NCBI RefSeq assembly: GCF_011170125.1
Contig: NZ_BLLN01000004.1
Span: 1-43,897 of the forward strand
Source: Streptomyces diastaticus subsp. diastaticus
GTDB lineage: Bacteria; Actinomycetota; Actinomycetes; Streptomycetales; Streptomycetaceae
Direction of reading: 5' to 3'
DNA: 43,897 bases
Of the stretch, positions 1-7,823 are shown piece after piece (the stretch's first letter is position 1; the number at the start of each line of letters is the position of its first letter). A model generated the notes under the pieces. That model was not told the origin of the DNA. It made no database searches and was given only the letters and a program-made list of their open reading frames with translations. The translations under genes and the position numbers were made by a program.

Positions 1-1380
1 AAGCTGATGTGGAACCAGGGCGCCAAGACCACCGTGCTCGCGGTCGAGGTGGCGAGCCCGAAGTTCTTGCGGATCACCGAGAAGTCGCACGACAGCGGCG
101 AGGTATCCGTCCGGCGGCTCATGAAGACGCGGCTGGTCGCCCGCGTGACCAAGCCCCTGCCGTACAGCGTCGGGGCCGCCGTGGCGGCGTCCGGACTCGA
201 CCTCGGGGACGTCGTGGAGTACGACGAGCGCACCGTGCAGGGCCCGGACGGACCCGAGACCGTACCGGCCGGACGCGGCCCGCTGCGGGATGTCTGGTTC
301 AGCGGCGGGGAAGTCGTCGCCCGGGTCGAGCGCGAGGACGGCATCATCGACGCCCCGCCTCTGGACAACCTGCGCCCGGCGGCCGGCCGGACCGATGAGG
401 CCGAGGAGCCCGCCGTCTCCTCCGCCGAGGTGGCCGCGGCCCTGCTGTGCGTCGCCGACTCCGTGGCGGAGTACATGGATCGGTGGGATGTGTCGGAGGT
501 CCAAGATGTATGGGTCAGCGGGTCTATGACCGCCTACGCGGCCCACGGACTGACGCGCGGCACCAGCGTTGCGGAGTACGCCGCCCTGCGCCAGGCGGCG
601 CGGGACGCTGGGCGCCTGCCGCACGTCCAGGCGGTGACCGGGGCCGTGCGGGTTGCGTTGGCCGCCCACCTGGAGGCGTCCGGCCGGATCGACGGCTTCA
701 CCCCCGGAACGGTTCGGGAGCTGGCCTACGCGATGCACCCCGCTGCCCGCACGGCTGAGCTGGCCCGGCAGTTCCCCGCCGGTGAGATGGCGGTCTACGA
801 GGCCGAGGGCGAGCCGCGAGACGTGGTGCTGGTGAAGGGGGAACCGGCCGAGGACGGCACCGTCGAGGTCGACAGCGCCCGCCACCAGGGTCAGCGGCGT
901 GTGCCGCTGGCCGCGCTCTCTCCGCTGCCGGAACTGCCGCCGGAGCCGGAGGGGAAGCTCACGGACTGGTGGGTGGTCTTCGACCGGACCGGGAAGGAAA
1001 TCGCCCGGGTGCAGGCCACGATGCGGGTACTCGCGGTGGAGGCCGCCGAGGAGCACCCGGTGGCCGGGCCGGTCTACCGCCGGGAGGGCGGGGTGGCCAC
1101 GCGCCGCCTGCGCACCTCCGAGCTGGCCACCGAGGTCGGGACGCTGACGGCGCCGCCCCGGGTCGCTCCGGCCCTCCGGACGGTCGGCACCCACCAGATC
1201 GGCGGCCGCACGGTCACCGTGCAGGCGGGGTACACCCGGACGTCGATCCCGACGCGTCTGCGCGAGTCCGGGGCCCCCGGCCAGATGGTCTCGCTGCCCG
1301 GCGGAGAGCTCCGGTGGCGCCTGCCGGACGGCACCGAGCTGACCCCGGGCCAGGCCGCGAAGAAGTTCCTCGGCGACTGA
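1..1380 (+). CDS. Hypothetical protein, possibly 5'-truncated by the window edge
   Basis: The reading frame is open from base 1, and the first ATG is at base 7 (457 aa from there). Nothing upstream is visible, so the true start may lie outside the window. I do not recognise the family. The protein is acidic and soluble-looking, with no signal peptide or membrane segment. Residues 1-125 look like a beta-rich domain. The C-terminal 140 residues look like a separate beta-rich domain that starts with a DWWVVFD stretch and ends in a short segment rich in G, P and L. A perfect 14-bp hairpin starts 8 bases after the stop. The next gene follows in the same direction. Coding status is supported by length and strong third-position GC; the function is unknown. 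Confidence 0.7.
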   Translation, partial: KLMWNQGAKTTVLAVEVASPKFLRITEKSHDSGEVSVRRLMKTRLVARVTKPLPYSVGAAVAASGLDLGDVVEYDERTVQGPDGPETVPAGRGPLRDVWFSGGEVVARVEREDGIIDAPPLDNLRPAAGRTDEAEEPAVSSAEVAAALLCVADSVAEYMDRWDVSEVQDVWVSGSMTAYAAHGLTRGTSVAEYAALRQAARDAGRLPHVQAVTGAVRVALAAHLEASGRIDGFTPGTVRELAYAMHPAARTAELARQFPAGEMAVYEAEGEPRDVVLVKGEPAEDGTVEVDSARHQGQRRVPLAALSPLPELPPEPEGKLTDWWVVFDRTGKEIARVQATMRVLAVEAAEEHPVAGPVYRREGGVATRRLRTSELATEVGTLTAPPRVAPALRTVGTHQIGGRTVTVQAGYTRTSIPTRLRESGAPGQMVSLPGGELRWRLPDGTELTPGQAAKKFLGD

Positions 1381-1387
1381 CCCCCGC

Positions 1388-1427
1388 CCGGGGGCCGGGG
1401 CGCGCCCGCCCGTGCCCCGGCCCCCGG
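1388..1427 (+). terminator. GC-only hairpin after the first gene
   Basis: Perfect 14-bp inverted repeat, arms 1388-1401 and 1414-1427, with a 12-nt loop, just after the stop at 1380. No T-run follows it. It may be a Streptomyces-type terminator or an mRNA 3'-end stabiliser. Confidence 0.6.
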
Positions 1428-1475
1428 CCCCCGGCCCCCCTCCCCCTTCCCGTTCCGTTTCCCGTGAGGACCGCC

Positions 1476-2167
1476 ATGCCCGCCACCGCCACCACCGTCG
1501 CGCACGCCTACCAGGCCCGCACCACCGACTACGACGGCTCCGTCTCCGAGCGGCCGCTGACCGCCGCCGAGGCAGACGACCTCATCGCGTGGGCGATCGT
1601 CGAGAAGGACAAGGTCGACCCGGACACCGACCGGTCCGGCCGCCTCACCATCACCCGCACCGTCACCGGCTGGACCACCGCCACCGGCACGGACCGGCGC
1701 ACGCTCCGCCGTGTCGTCCGCCTGAAGCCGACCGTCAAGCCGCGACGGCTGACCGAGCGGCAGTATCAGGACCTGGACCTGGTCGTCGGCGAGGAGTACA
1801 GCTCCACGCCCGCGCGGCGCGACCGAGGGCGCGTGCACGCGGGGTTCGGCTCCATCCCGCCGGCGGCCGCCGAGCGGCTGTTCGCCGCGGGCTGGCTCAC
1901 CGAGGACCCCGACGGCACCGTGCTGGTCTCTTCGCCGGCCGCGTCGCGATGGTGCTGCACCAGCACCGCACCGAGACCGGCCACATGGGCACGGACAAGG
2001 AGATCACGCGGGCCGACGGCGTCCGCGTCTGGGCCCCGGGCATCCCCCTGTACCTCGCCCTCTGCTCCTGCGGTCACCGCGACGACCACCACTACGAGGA
2101 GCAGGCGACGGCCCAGGCCGCATCCCGCGCCCACCGCGCCGAACACCTCCGCGCCCTCTTCGCCTGA
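1476..2167 (+). CDS. Hypothetical protein split by an apparent one-base frameshift
   Basis: The ATG at 1476 follows a GAGG-type ribosome binding site and reads well to about 1933. That frame then turns into low-complexity R/T/P/S-rich translation and runs on to a stop at 2192. From about 1930 the protein-like reading is in the -1 frame (around LFAGRVAMVLHQHR ... LALCSCGHRDDHHYEEQ), ending at 2167. The span 1476-2167 is one base short of a multiple of three, so restoring one base gives about 230 residues. A perfect hairpin (2177-2205) starts just after 2167 and would sit inside the 2192 frame, which supports 2167 as the original end. The CSCGH...H cluster near the C-terminus could bind a metal. 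The family is not recognised. Alternatives are two separate genes (the second starting at ATG 1949) or a sequence error. Confidence 0.55.
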
Positions 2168-2176
2168 ACCCCCCGG

Positions 2177-2205
2177 CCCGGGCGCGGCCTAGAGCCGCGC
2201 CCGGG
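2177..2205 (+). terminator. Hairpin after the frameshifted gene
   Basis: Perfect 12-bp stem (2177-2188 with 2194-2205) and a 5-nt loop. It lies ten bases after the stop at 2167 and 30 bases before the ribosome binding site of the next gene. No T-tract. Confidence 0.6.
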
Positions 2206-2246
2206 ACTGGCCCCACGTCCTCTCGTATCGATCCTAGGAGCACCAC

Positions 2247-3185
2247 GTGAGCATCCGACCCAGCGCTCAAAACCTCTTCGGGAACCGTGAGTTCATCATC
2301 ATCGGTCAGGACACCGGCGTCGGCTACTGCCTCTGGGAGGTCGCCCCCGCCCCCCTCGACCCCGTCAAGCGGGCAGTTGCTCTGGAAGAGATCGAGTACG
2401 ACACCTACGACGCCTCCGGCAGCGTGCACACTGAGTTCGCCCCTAGCGCCGGCGTGGCCGTCAATCAGCTCGTTGCCGCGCTGCGCGAGAGGTCCGGGTC
2501 CGAAAGTTACGGCCTCACCCCGGACAGCCAGCTCGACAGTTACCTCGATGCCGCCCCGCCCCCTGTTGCGGAGCCTTACGGCCGGGCGTACAGCCGCGCC
2601 GCCACCGCTCGCACGACCTACCGTGTCAAGGCCAGCAGCGTCCCCGGCCGGTCGAGGTTCAACGTCGACGGCCTTCCTCTCCGCCGGTTCTCCCACGAGA
2701 CGAGGGACAGGGTGCGAGCGGCGATCGTGAACAGCGGGCTGGGCTGGCCCGCCGCGAACATTCTGGTGAACCTCAGCCCCGAGGACATCCACGTCACCAG
2801 CGACTCTGGTGCAGGCGCCAGCGGCTTGGACCTGCCGATCGCAGTCAGCCTGCTGACCGCGATCGGGCACCTCTCCTCGTCTTCCCTCGTAGGTGTCACC
2901 CCGATCGGCGAACTCGGGCTCGACGGCGGGCTGCGCGCCCCGTCCAGCATGGGCAGCAGCATGGCCGCCGCGTCGGCGTCGGGCGCGACTACCGTCATCG
3001 TTCCGCCCGACGCGGTGCCCAGCGTCCGTGGCCTTCGGATCATCACGGCCGCCTCGCTCACCGAGGCAGTGGGGCTGCTGGCCGCCCACCGGCACCACCC
3101 GGAGGGCTGCGCGCACTGCGGCGATGAGGCCCCCGCCCACCATCCGTGCACCCCGCAGGCGCTCTGCCCGTCCTGCCGGGGCTAA
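2247..3185 (+). CDS. Stand-alone ChlI / Lon-protease-like (ComM/RadA C-domain type) protein with C-terminal zinc motif
   Basis: GTG start six bases after AGGAG (2236-2240); 312 aa. Residues 130-275 match the ChlI-type domain (Mg-chelatase subunit ChlI N-domain fold, also at the N-terminus of YifB/ComM and the C-terminus of RadA). Visible signatures are GRSRFNVDGLPLR, ILVNLSPEDI, LDLPIAV, GELGLDGG and a late GATTVIVP. In YifB/ComM this domain precedes an AAA+ ATPase; here no Walker motif follows. Instead there is a novel N-terminal half (residues 1-125) and a C-terminal CxxC...CxxC cluster (residues 287-312) that looks like a small zinc ribbon. Substrate and role are unknown; a DNA-processing scaffold is an inference. 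The domain call is fairly secure, the function is not. Confidence 0.75.
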   Translation: MSIRPSAQNLFGNREFIIIGQDTGVGYCLWEVAPAPLDPVKRAVALEEIEYDTYDASGSVHTEFAPSAGVAVNQLVAALRERSGSESYGLTPDSQLDSYLDAAPPPVAEPYGRAYSRAATARTTYRVKASSVPGRSRFNVDGLPLRRFSHETRDRVRAAIVNSGLGWPAANILVNLSPEDIHVTSDSGAGASGLDLPIAVSLLTAIGHLSSSSLVGVTPIGELGLDGGLRAPSSMGSSMAAASASGATTVIVPPDAVPSVRGLRIITAASLTEAVGLLAAHRHHPEGCAHCGDEAPAHHPCTPQALCPSCRG

Positions 3186-3191
3186 GCCTCA

Positions 3192-3230
3192 GGGGCGCCG
3201 GGCGGCCCGCCTTGGCTCGCCCGGCGCCCC
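3192..3230 (+). terminator. Hairpin after the ChlI-like gene
   Basis: Perfect 13-bp stem, arms 3192-3204 and 3218-3230, 13-nt loop, starting seven bases after the stop at 3185. The following 95 bases to the next gene show nothing else. Confidence 0.6.
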
Positions 3231-3325
3231 CTCCACGCCGGTGCGGCCCCGCCGGCGCTGCTCCAGCGTCCACCGCGTGTCGAGCCGGGCCGTTCCCCCC
3301 GTCTCCGCCCCTGAGGAGTCTCACC

Positions 3326-4429
3326 ATGCAGAAAGAGCCCCTGTTCGACCTCGCCATCCTCCAGGCACCTGGACAGCTACCCCGCCCCGCCCCCGCAGCG
3401 CCGAAGTCCAAGCCGAGCGGGAGGAAGGCGCGGACCGTGCACGCTTCGGTCCCGCTTGCCCCGTGGACGACCGTGCCGGACGAGCTGATCCGCGATACGG
3501 ACTGGGTGGTGGTGTCGAGCAGCGGAGGGAAAGACTCGCAGGCGATGCTCTCGTACGTCGTGCGGCGTGCGCGGGCCCTGGGCATGCTGCACAAGGTGGT
3601 CGTAGTCCACGCGGACCTCGGCCGGGTGGAGTGGGCGGGCACAAGGGAGCTCGCCGAGCGCCAGGCGCGCCTCGCCGGGGTTCCGCGGTTCGAGGTGGTG
3701 CAGGCCAAGGGTGCCGATCTGCTGGACCGGGTGGAGATCCGGCACGGCAAGCTCAAGGCAAAGGCCGAGGAGGAGGCGCGGGCGCGGGGCGAGGACCCGT
3801 CGACGGCCAAGGTGGCGCCAGCCTGGCCGTCGAGTTCAGCGCGCTGGTGCACCCCGGACGCCAAGCGGGGCCCGATCCGGACCCTGTACACCCGGCTCAC
3901 GGCGGAGCTGGCCCACCTGGGGCGGCCGGTGCGCATCCTGGAGTGCATCGGGCAGCGGGCGGCCGAGAGCCGTCAGCGGGCAAAGCTCGCCGAGGTGGAG
4001 ATCAACCAGCAGGCGAGCAACGGAAAACGGCACATCACGACGTGGCGGCCGATCCATGGGTGGAGCGACCGGCGGGTGTGGCGGGAGATCGCCCGGTCCC
4101 GGCTTCCGTACCACCCCGCGTACGACTGGGGTAACCGGCGCCTGAGCTGCGTGTTCTGCGTCCTCGGCTGCACCAGCGACCTGGTCAACGGCGCGCGGCG
4201 CGTCCCGGAGCTGGCGGCCTCGTACGCCCGGATGGAGATCACGGTGGGCGCCGACTTCAAGGCGGGGCTGTCGATGCGGGAGATCATCCGGCGTGCCCAG
4301 GTCCTGGAGGCTGCGGAAGGTCCTGCCGCGCGGCCACCGGCCGGTACGGCGATGGCCGCCATCGTCGGCCAGGCCGTGACCGCGAAATACCGCCGGAGGC
4401 AGGAGGCGGTGTACGGCCTGCCTGTCTGA
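3326..4429 (+). CDS. PAPS-reductase-like PP-loop protein
   Basis: ATG at 3326 is seven bases after GAGGAG; 367 aa. The PP-loop motif SSGGKDS (residues 64-70) binds the adenylated or nucleotide substrate in the adenine nucleotide alpha-hydrolase superfamily. The following VVVHADLG strand is typical of the PAPS reductase/CysH-like branch. A C-terminal cluster with Cys275, Cys278 and Cys282 could hold zinc or an iron-sulfur centre. The central region is rich in charged residues (about 135-160). Such PAPS-reductase-like proteins occur on phages and plasmids, and relatives act in sulfur assimilation, tRNA thiolation and DNA phosphorothioation (DndC). No other dnd or cys gene is adjacent, so ordinary sulfate reduction is unlikely; nucleic-acid thiolation or 7-deazaguanine-type chemistry is speculation. 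The family is confident, the substrate unknown. Confidence 0.82.
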   Translation: MQKEPLFDLAILQAPGQLPRPAPAAPKSKPSGRKARTVHASVPLAPWTTVPDELIRDTDWVVVSSSGGKDSQAMLSYVVRRARALGMLHKVVVVHADLGRVEWAGTRELAERQARLAGVPRFEVVQAKGADLLDRVEIRHGKLKAKAEEEARARGEDPSTAKVAPAWPSSSARWCTPDAKRGPIRTLYTRLTAELAHLGRPVRILECIGQRAAESRQRAKLAEVEINQQASNGKRHITTWRPIHGWSDRRVWREIARSRLPYHPAYDWGNRRLSCVFCVLGCTSDLVNGARRVPELAASYARMEITVGADFKAGLSMREIIRRAQVLEAAEGPAARPPAGTAMAAIVGQAVTAKYRRRQEAVYGLPV

Positions 4430-4451
4430 TCTCGCGTTTTCGCAGGTCAGA

Positions 4452-4485
4452 GGGGGGTTCACACCACACCGCTACGCACTATTAT
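4452..4485 (+). promoter_or_regulatory. Promoter A of a shared family
   Basis: G-run (4452-4457), then TTCACA (4458-4463), 16-nt spacer, TATTAT (4480-4485). Four bases later comes GTTGTTC (4490-4496), where transcription probably starts. The same spacing recurs at 7730-7775 and 13106-13147. It lies upstream of the small ORF at 4543. Confidence 0.7.
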
Positions 4486-4492
4486 TGATGTT

Positions 4493-4530
4493 GTTCAGGG
4501 GTGACGCCCCGAACTCCCAGAAGATCAACG
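4493..4530 (+). promoter_or_regulatory. Conserved 5' leader hairpin (copy A)
   Basis: GTTC-A-GGGG pairs with CCCC-GAAC around a TGACG loop (4493-4514). The leader from 4477 to 4530 is nearly identical to 7756-7810, with about five differences in 55 bases. It ends just before the ribosome binding site. Confidence 0.55.
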
Positions 4531-4542
4531 GAAGGCACAACG

Positions 4543-4764
4543 ATGAACTTCGCCCGCCGAACACCGGTGCCCGGCACGGGAAAGCGCCGGTACCACAGCA
4601 GGGAGAACCGCGCGGGGCGCCCCAATGGGGTGATCAGCTCCTCCCGGGCCCTGCCCCACCGGTGTGCGGACGAGGGCGACAGCGGCCCGGCCTTCCGCCG
4701 GAAGCTACGACGGGTCGAGAACCGCATGTGGCGCGCCGAAGCTGCCGCCGACGTCAGCCTCTGA
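4543..4764 (+). CDS. Small basic hypothetical protein
   Basis: ATG at 4543 is seven bases after GGAAGG; 73 aa. It has no recognised domain. The protein is rich in arginine (for example RRTP, KRRYH, RRKLRR), has no membrane segment and could bind nucleic acid. It is the first gene behind promoter A and its hairpin leader, an arrangement shared with the ParB-like gene at 7824. This suggests both are expressed under the same control. A hairpin (4776-4800) follows the stop. Coding status rests on the promoter, ribosome binding site and leader; the short length keeps confidence moderate. Confidence 0.6.
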   Translation: MNFARRTPVPGTGKRRYHSRENRAGRPNGVISSSRALPHRCADEGDSGPAFRRKLRRVENRMWRAEAAADVSL

Positions 4765-4775
4765 CCCCACAGGCC

Positions 4776-4800
4776 GGGGGGCGGAGCCACTTCGCCCCCC
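4776..4800 (+). terminator. Hairpin after the small basic gene
   Basis: GGGGGGCG (4776-4783) pairs with CGCCCCCC (4793-4800), 9-nt loop. It lies 11 bases after the stop and 10 bases before the next ribosome binding site. Confidence 0.55.
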
Positions 4801-4821
4801 TCTCGTCCAAGGAGGTACTCG

Positions 4822-5508
4822 GTGCCCGTACTACATGGTTTCGTCTCTCTCGGCGGCCCGGCCTTTCCGGCCCGGTTCGACCCGCGCCGTCGGTGGAAGG
4901 GTTCGGAGAACCCGTACTTCACGCTGTGCACGGTCCGCGACGTGGCCGCCTTCCTCGCAGAGTCCGCGCGGCACGAAGGCCGGTACGGCCTCGACGACAC
5001 AGTGCACGTGGTGGACGACGCTCCTGACGGGCTGGGCGGCCGGGGCCCCATGGTGGTGCACATCCGCTGGCCGTACCTCGGCGAGCCCGGCAGCGTCTCG
5101 ATCATCCCCAACGTAGATGGCTGGTACGGCGTCGGGGGGTTCGAGTGGTGCTGGTACGCCGTCAGCCCCCAGTCCGCCGCGCGGACCGGCGCCGGGGCCG
5201 ACCCGCTCAGCGACGCGCGGCATCGTCTCATCGCGGCGGCGGTGCGCGACACCGCCGAGGTTCTGCGCGCGGTTCTGCCGGAGGCCGCAGCCCTCTTGGT
5301 GGACGTGGAGGACGGCGCCCCGATCCGGAACGTGGTGTGCAGCGACGGCACGTGCGCTCTGGAGTGCTACGACACCGAGACGCTCGGCGAGGCGGACCAG
5401 ATTCTCGCGAGCAGCCTCGACTGGCTCCTGGGCGGTGACGACCCCTCCGCCCTGGGCTGGGCCCAGCTGTCGACGCGCCGCCTCATCATCCCCCTTCCCC
5501 CGGTATAG
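4822..5508 (+). CDS. Hypothetical protein
   Basis: GTG start five bases after AGGAGG; 228 aa. The family is not recognised. The protein is acidic and aromatic-rich in its first half (for example FEWCWYAV near residue 115) and has a helical middle (about 130-160) of A, V and R residues. No signal peptide, membrane segment or nucleotide-binding loop is visible. Its size and aromatic, acidic character recall small immunity-like or regulatory proteins of actinobacterial elements, but no motif secures that. A hairpin closes the gene, and the next gene starts 81 bases after the stop. Confidence 0.65.
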   Translation: MPVLHGFVSLGGPAFPARFDPRRRWKGSENPYFTLCTVRDVAAFLAESARHEGRYGLDDTVHVVDDAPDGLGGRGPMVVHIRWPYLGEPGSVSIIPNVDGWYGVGGFEWCWYAVSPQSAARTGAGADPLSDARHRLIAAAVRDTAEVLRAVLPEAAALLVDVEDGAPIRNVVCSDGTCALECYDTETLGEADQILASSLDWLLGGDDPSALGWAQLSTRRLIIPLPPV

Positions 5509-5527
5509 GCCGCAGCGCCGTACAGCC

Positions 5528-5570
5528 GCCCGGAGGGGCGGGGCGCGCCCCCGGCTCCTCCCCTCCGGGC
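5528..5570 (+). terminator. Hairpin after the gene at 4822
   Basis: Perfect 11-bp stem (5528-5538 with 5560-5570) enclosing a GC-rich loop. The next ribosome binding site AAGGAG starts at about 5578. Confidence 0.55.
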
Positions 5571-5589
5571 CATCTCGAAGGAGACCACC

Positions 5590-6023
5590 TTGTACTGCTC
5601 GAACTTGCTCTTCGGCCTTGTGGCGCAGAGCGCTGAGTCCGCCACCCGAACGGCTGACCACCGCACCTCCGCCTCGGATGCACGGATCGCTCTGTGCGTC
5701 CGGTCCGGGGTGGACCTCGACGACATCGATCCCGCGTCCGGCCTCAACTACTCCCGCTCGGCCTACGAGGCGGTCCGGGCTTCCCCTGGGTGGACCTGGT
5801 CGCGCAGCACGGCGCCAGCGAGACCTACACCCTGCCCAAGCTCCGGGCTGCGCGCTCCCTGTGGGAGCAGAAGCGGCCGTGTTTCACCCTGGGCGACGAC
5901 TGGATCGTGGCGGCGTTCGAGGCGCACCGCGCCTTCGTCGCGTCGGGGGGCCTGCCCTGCGCCGTGCGGACGTGCGCCGTCCACTACCCCGCCCCCGCCC
6001 GGATCACCGCCGGCCCGGTCTAG
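5590..6023 (+). CDS. Hypothetical protein split by an apparent one-base frameshift
   Basis: TTG start after AAGGAG. The first frame reads well to about 5785 (ending SAYEAVRA) and then becomes R/S/P-rich noise. The -1 frame continues with GFPWVDLVAQHGASETYTLP and a tryptophan-rich segment to a stop at 6023. The span is one base short of a multiple of three. One extra G in the GGG run near 5778 restores a protein of about 144 aa. The family is not recognised; no membrane segment is seen. A hairpin (6053-6078) follows the second stop, as for the neighbouring genes, which supports 6023 as the original end. It may be a real mutation or a homopolymer sequencing error. Confidence 0.5.
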
Positions 6024-6052
6024 GGCCGCTGTGACCTTTCCGTCCCGGCACC

Positions 6053-6078
6053 GGCGCAGACCGATTCTGGTCTGCGCC
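6053..6078 (+). terminator. Hairpin upstream of the Rad52-like gene
   Basis: Perfect 10-bp stem (6053-6062 with 6069-6078), 6-nt loop, 30 bases after the stop at 6023. No T-run. Confidence 0.6.
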
Positions 6079-6182
6079 AGCCCCGGTGGGCGGACGCACA
6101 CCACGGGATGCCCCGGCAGCCGGTGCGTGTGCCGCCGCCTTGCACCGGCGTCGCCCCCCCTCCCTCTGATTGGAGTCACCAG

Positions 6183-6941
6183 ATGTCAGCCCGCCGAAGG
6201 CCGCACGTGTGCCGCCTCTCGCCTTCCCAGGTCGACTACCTGCTTCGGCCCATCGATGAACAGCGGGTCCAAGTTCTCGACGATAAGGGGGCGTTCCTCA
6301 ACACATGGGATGTCCGCCGCTGGCTCATCCGTATTTTCGGGGTGGGCGGCTGGGGTGAGGAGACCCTGGATCTCACCCTTCTTCGGGATCAGGCTCGCCC
6401 CACGTCCGAGGGCCTGCGGCATGACGTGGCATACCGGGCGCAGGTCCGTCTGCACACCTACGCGCCGTGCGGTCACCCTTTGCCCACGACTGACCAGGCC
6501 GCGGCCTGCGGGACGAGCGACATGCCGGACTACGCAGCGGCCCACCACGAAGCCCTCACCAGCGCCCTGTCGACGGCCCTGAAGCGGTGCGCGATCAACC
6601 TGGGCGACACCTTCGGCCTGTCCCTGTACAACCAGGGCTCTCGTCGCCCGGTGGTGCAAGCGATGCTGCCGTACGACCCGAGGTCCCATCCGCCGGCCGA
6701 GGACGCCCCCCTCCCCCGGGAGGCCCCCGACCCGCAGGGCGAGGGGGCGAAGCACAGCGGCGAACCGGAGTTGGGAGCGGAGGCGCGCTCGCTGATCGCT
6801 GAGGCCGCAAGCTCCGGGGTGGACGCCGAGGACGTGCACCGGGCGTTCAGGGAGGCGTTCGGCCACGGCCTTGAGGATGCAACCCCCGGCGAGATCAAAA
6901 CCATGGTCGACGCCCTGGACGAAGCCGGGAGCGACACGTGA
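6183..6941 (+). CDS. Rad52/Rad22-family single-strand annealing protein
   Basis: ATG at 6183 is eight bases after GGAG; 252 aa. The N-terminal 150 residues fit the Rad52/Rad22 family found in actinobacterial phages and plasmids. The signs are a start of about 20 residues ending in QVDYLLRPI, then LNTWDVRRWL, GVGGWGEE and ALSTALKRCAINLGDTFGLSL, the last being the typical end of the annealing core. The C-terminal 100 residues are an acidic, proline-rich tail with a short helical end, which in this family often contacts SSB or recombinases. It probably anneals complementary single strands during recombination or replication of the element. The next gene starts 11 bases after the stop, so the two are probably co-transcribed. 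SSB and a ParB-like gene follow downstream. Confidence 0.8.
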   Translation: MSARRRPHVCRLSPSQVDYLLRPIDEQRVQVLDDKGAFLNTWDVRRWLIRIFGVGGWGEETLDLTLLRDQARPTSEGLRHDVAYRAQVRLHTYAPCGHPLPTTDQAAACGTSDMPDYAAAHHEALTSALSTALKRCAINLGDTFGLSLYNQGSRRPVVQAMLPYDPRSHPPAEDAPLPREAPDPQGEGAKHSGEPELGAEARSLIAEAASSGVDAEDVHRAFREAFGHGLEDATPGEIKTMVDALDEAGSDT

Positions 6942-6952
6942 AGGAGGCAGGC

Positions 6953-7657
6953 ATGAACGACCCGGACAGGCCCGAGCGGGAGCTGTCTTCTGTGGCCCGG
7001 CGAATCGTTCAGGCGGTTCGCAATCCGGGCTCGACGGCAACGTCCTCCTCCCCTGCCGACTCGGCGGGCAGCGCCAGCGAGGCACCGGTGGAGGACTTCA
7101 CGGAGGCTGACGAGCAGGAGTTGGCCGAAGGGCTGAACGAGGAAGCTTCGCTGCGCTGGCTCAAGGAAGAGGCCACGGCGCGGTACAACAAGCGCAGGGC
7201 TCAGAACGCTCTGCTCGTGGCCCGGGCGAAGAAGGCGAGGCGGACGATTCCCGAGGAGGCCGCCGGGCCGGACGGGCGCTCCGTCGCCATGGTCACTTCA
7301 CCCCGGTCGACGCTGGCGGTGCGCGTGACCAATCGGGCTGCGTTCGCCGAGTTCATCGCCGGGATCGCGCCCGGGGAGGTCGAGCCCGTGGTGCGTGAGG
7401 CGTACTTCAAGAAGCTGGTCCGTCAGTGGGTGAAGCGAGGCGCCTGCCTGGTGGAGGTGACCGATGAGAACACCGGCGAGGTCCGGTCGCTGCCAGCTCC
7501 CGGTGTCGAGGTGTACCGGAAGGCCAGTTCTCATGCGGTCCGCCTGATCGCGGCGGACCCCGAGTCCGGAGTGGAGGGCGGCGCGGAGCTCATGGTGGCG
7601 CAACTGTCTCGGGAGTGGCTTCAGCGGCTTCTCGGGCGAGGAACCGCTGACCGGTAG
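6953..7657 (+). CDS. Hypothetical protein, partner of the Rad52-like gene
   Basis: ATG at 6953 follows AAGGAGG; 234 aa. The family is not recognised. The N-terminal 60 residues are acidic and disordered-looking. A charged helical stretch follows (about 60-100, rich in K, R, A and E), then a mixed alpha/beta domain (about 105-230) with a VRVTNRAAFAEF-type strand/helix start. Such proteins often sit next to recombinases on actinobacterial elements. Close spacing to the Rad52-like gene suggests a shared transcript and possibly a shared complex. A strong hairpin ends the unit at 7698-7725. Confidence 0.68.
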   Translation: MNDPDRPERELSSVARRIVQAVRNPGSTATSSSPADSAGSASEAPVEDFTEADEQELAEGLNEEASLRWLKEEATARYNKRRAQNALLVARAKKARRTIPEEAAGPDGRSVAMVTSPRSTLAVRVTNRAAFAEFIAGIAPGEVEPVVREAYFKKLVRQWVKRGACLVEVTDENTGEVRSLPAPGVEVYRKASSHAVRLIAADPESGVEGGAELMVAQLSREWLQRLLGRGTADR

Positions 7658-7697
7658 CGGGCCGGCCACGAGGGGCGCACGCCCGAGAGGGCTCTTG

Positions 7698-7725
7698 GGT
7701 GACGGCCCCAGGCGGGGCCGTCACC
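7698..7725 (+). terminator. Strong hairpin terminator
   Basis: Perfect 12-bp stem (7698-7709 with 7714-7725) and a 4-nt loop. It separates the Rad52-like transcript from promoter B, which begins five bases later. Confidence 0.7.
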
Positions 7726-7729
7726 GTGA

Positions 7730-7764
7730 GGGGGGGTTCACAGGAACCCGATAGACACTATTAT
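7730..7764 (+). promoter_or_regulatory. Promoter B of a shared family
   Basis: Seven Gs (7730-7736), TTCACA (7737-7742), 16-nt spacer, TATTAT (7759-7764), then GTTGTTC at 7769-7775. Spacing is identical to promoter A. It drives the ParB-like gene. Confidence 0.72.
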
Positions 7765-7771
7765 TGAAGTT

Positions 7772-7810
7772 GTTCGGGGGTGACGCCCCGAGCTACCCCG
7801 AAGATCAACG
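7772..7810 (+). promoter_or_regulatory. Conserved 5' leader hairpin (copy B)
   Basis: GTTCGGGG pairs with CCCCGAGC around GTGACG. Relative to copy A, the T-A pair at the base of the stem becomes a T-G wobble, so the stem is kept. The rest of the leader matches 4477-4530. Confidence 0.55.
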
Positions 7811-7823
7811 AGGAGTAGCACAC

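Noticed and set aside
7764..7823. Upstream in-frame start for the ParB-like gene
   Set aside because: The codon lies within the -10/start region of promoter B; ATG 7824 has a proper ribosome binding site.
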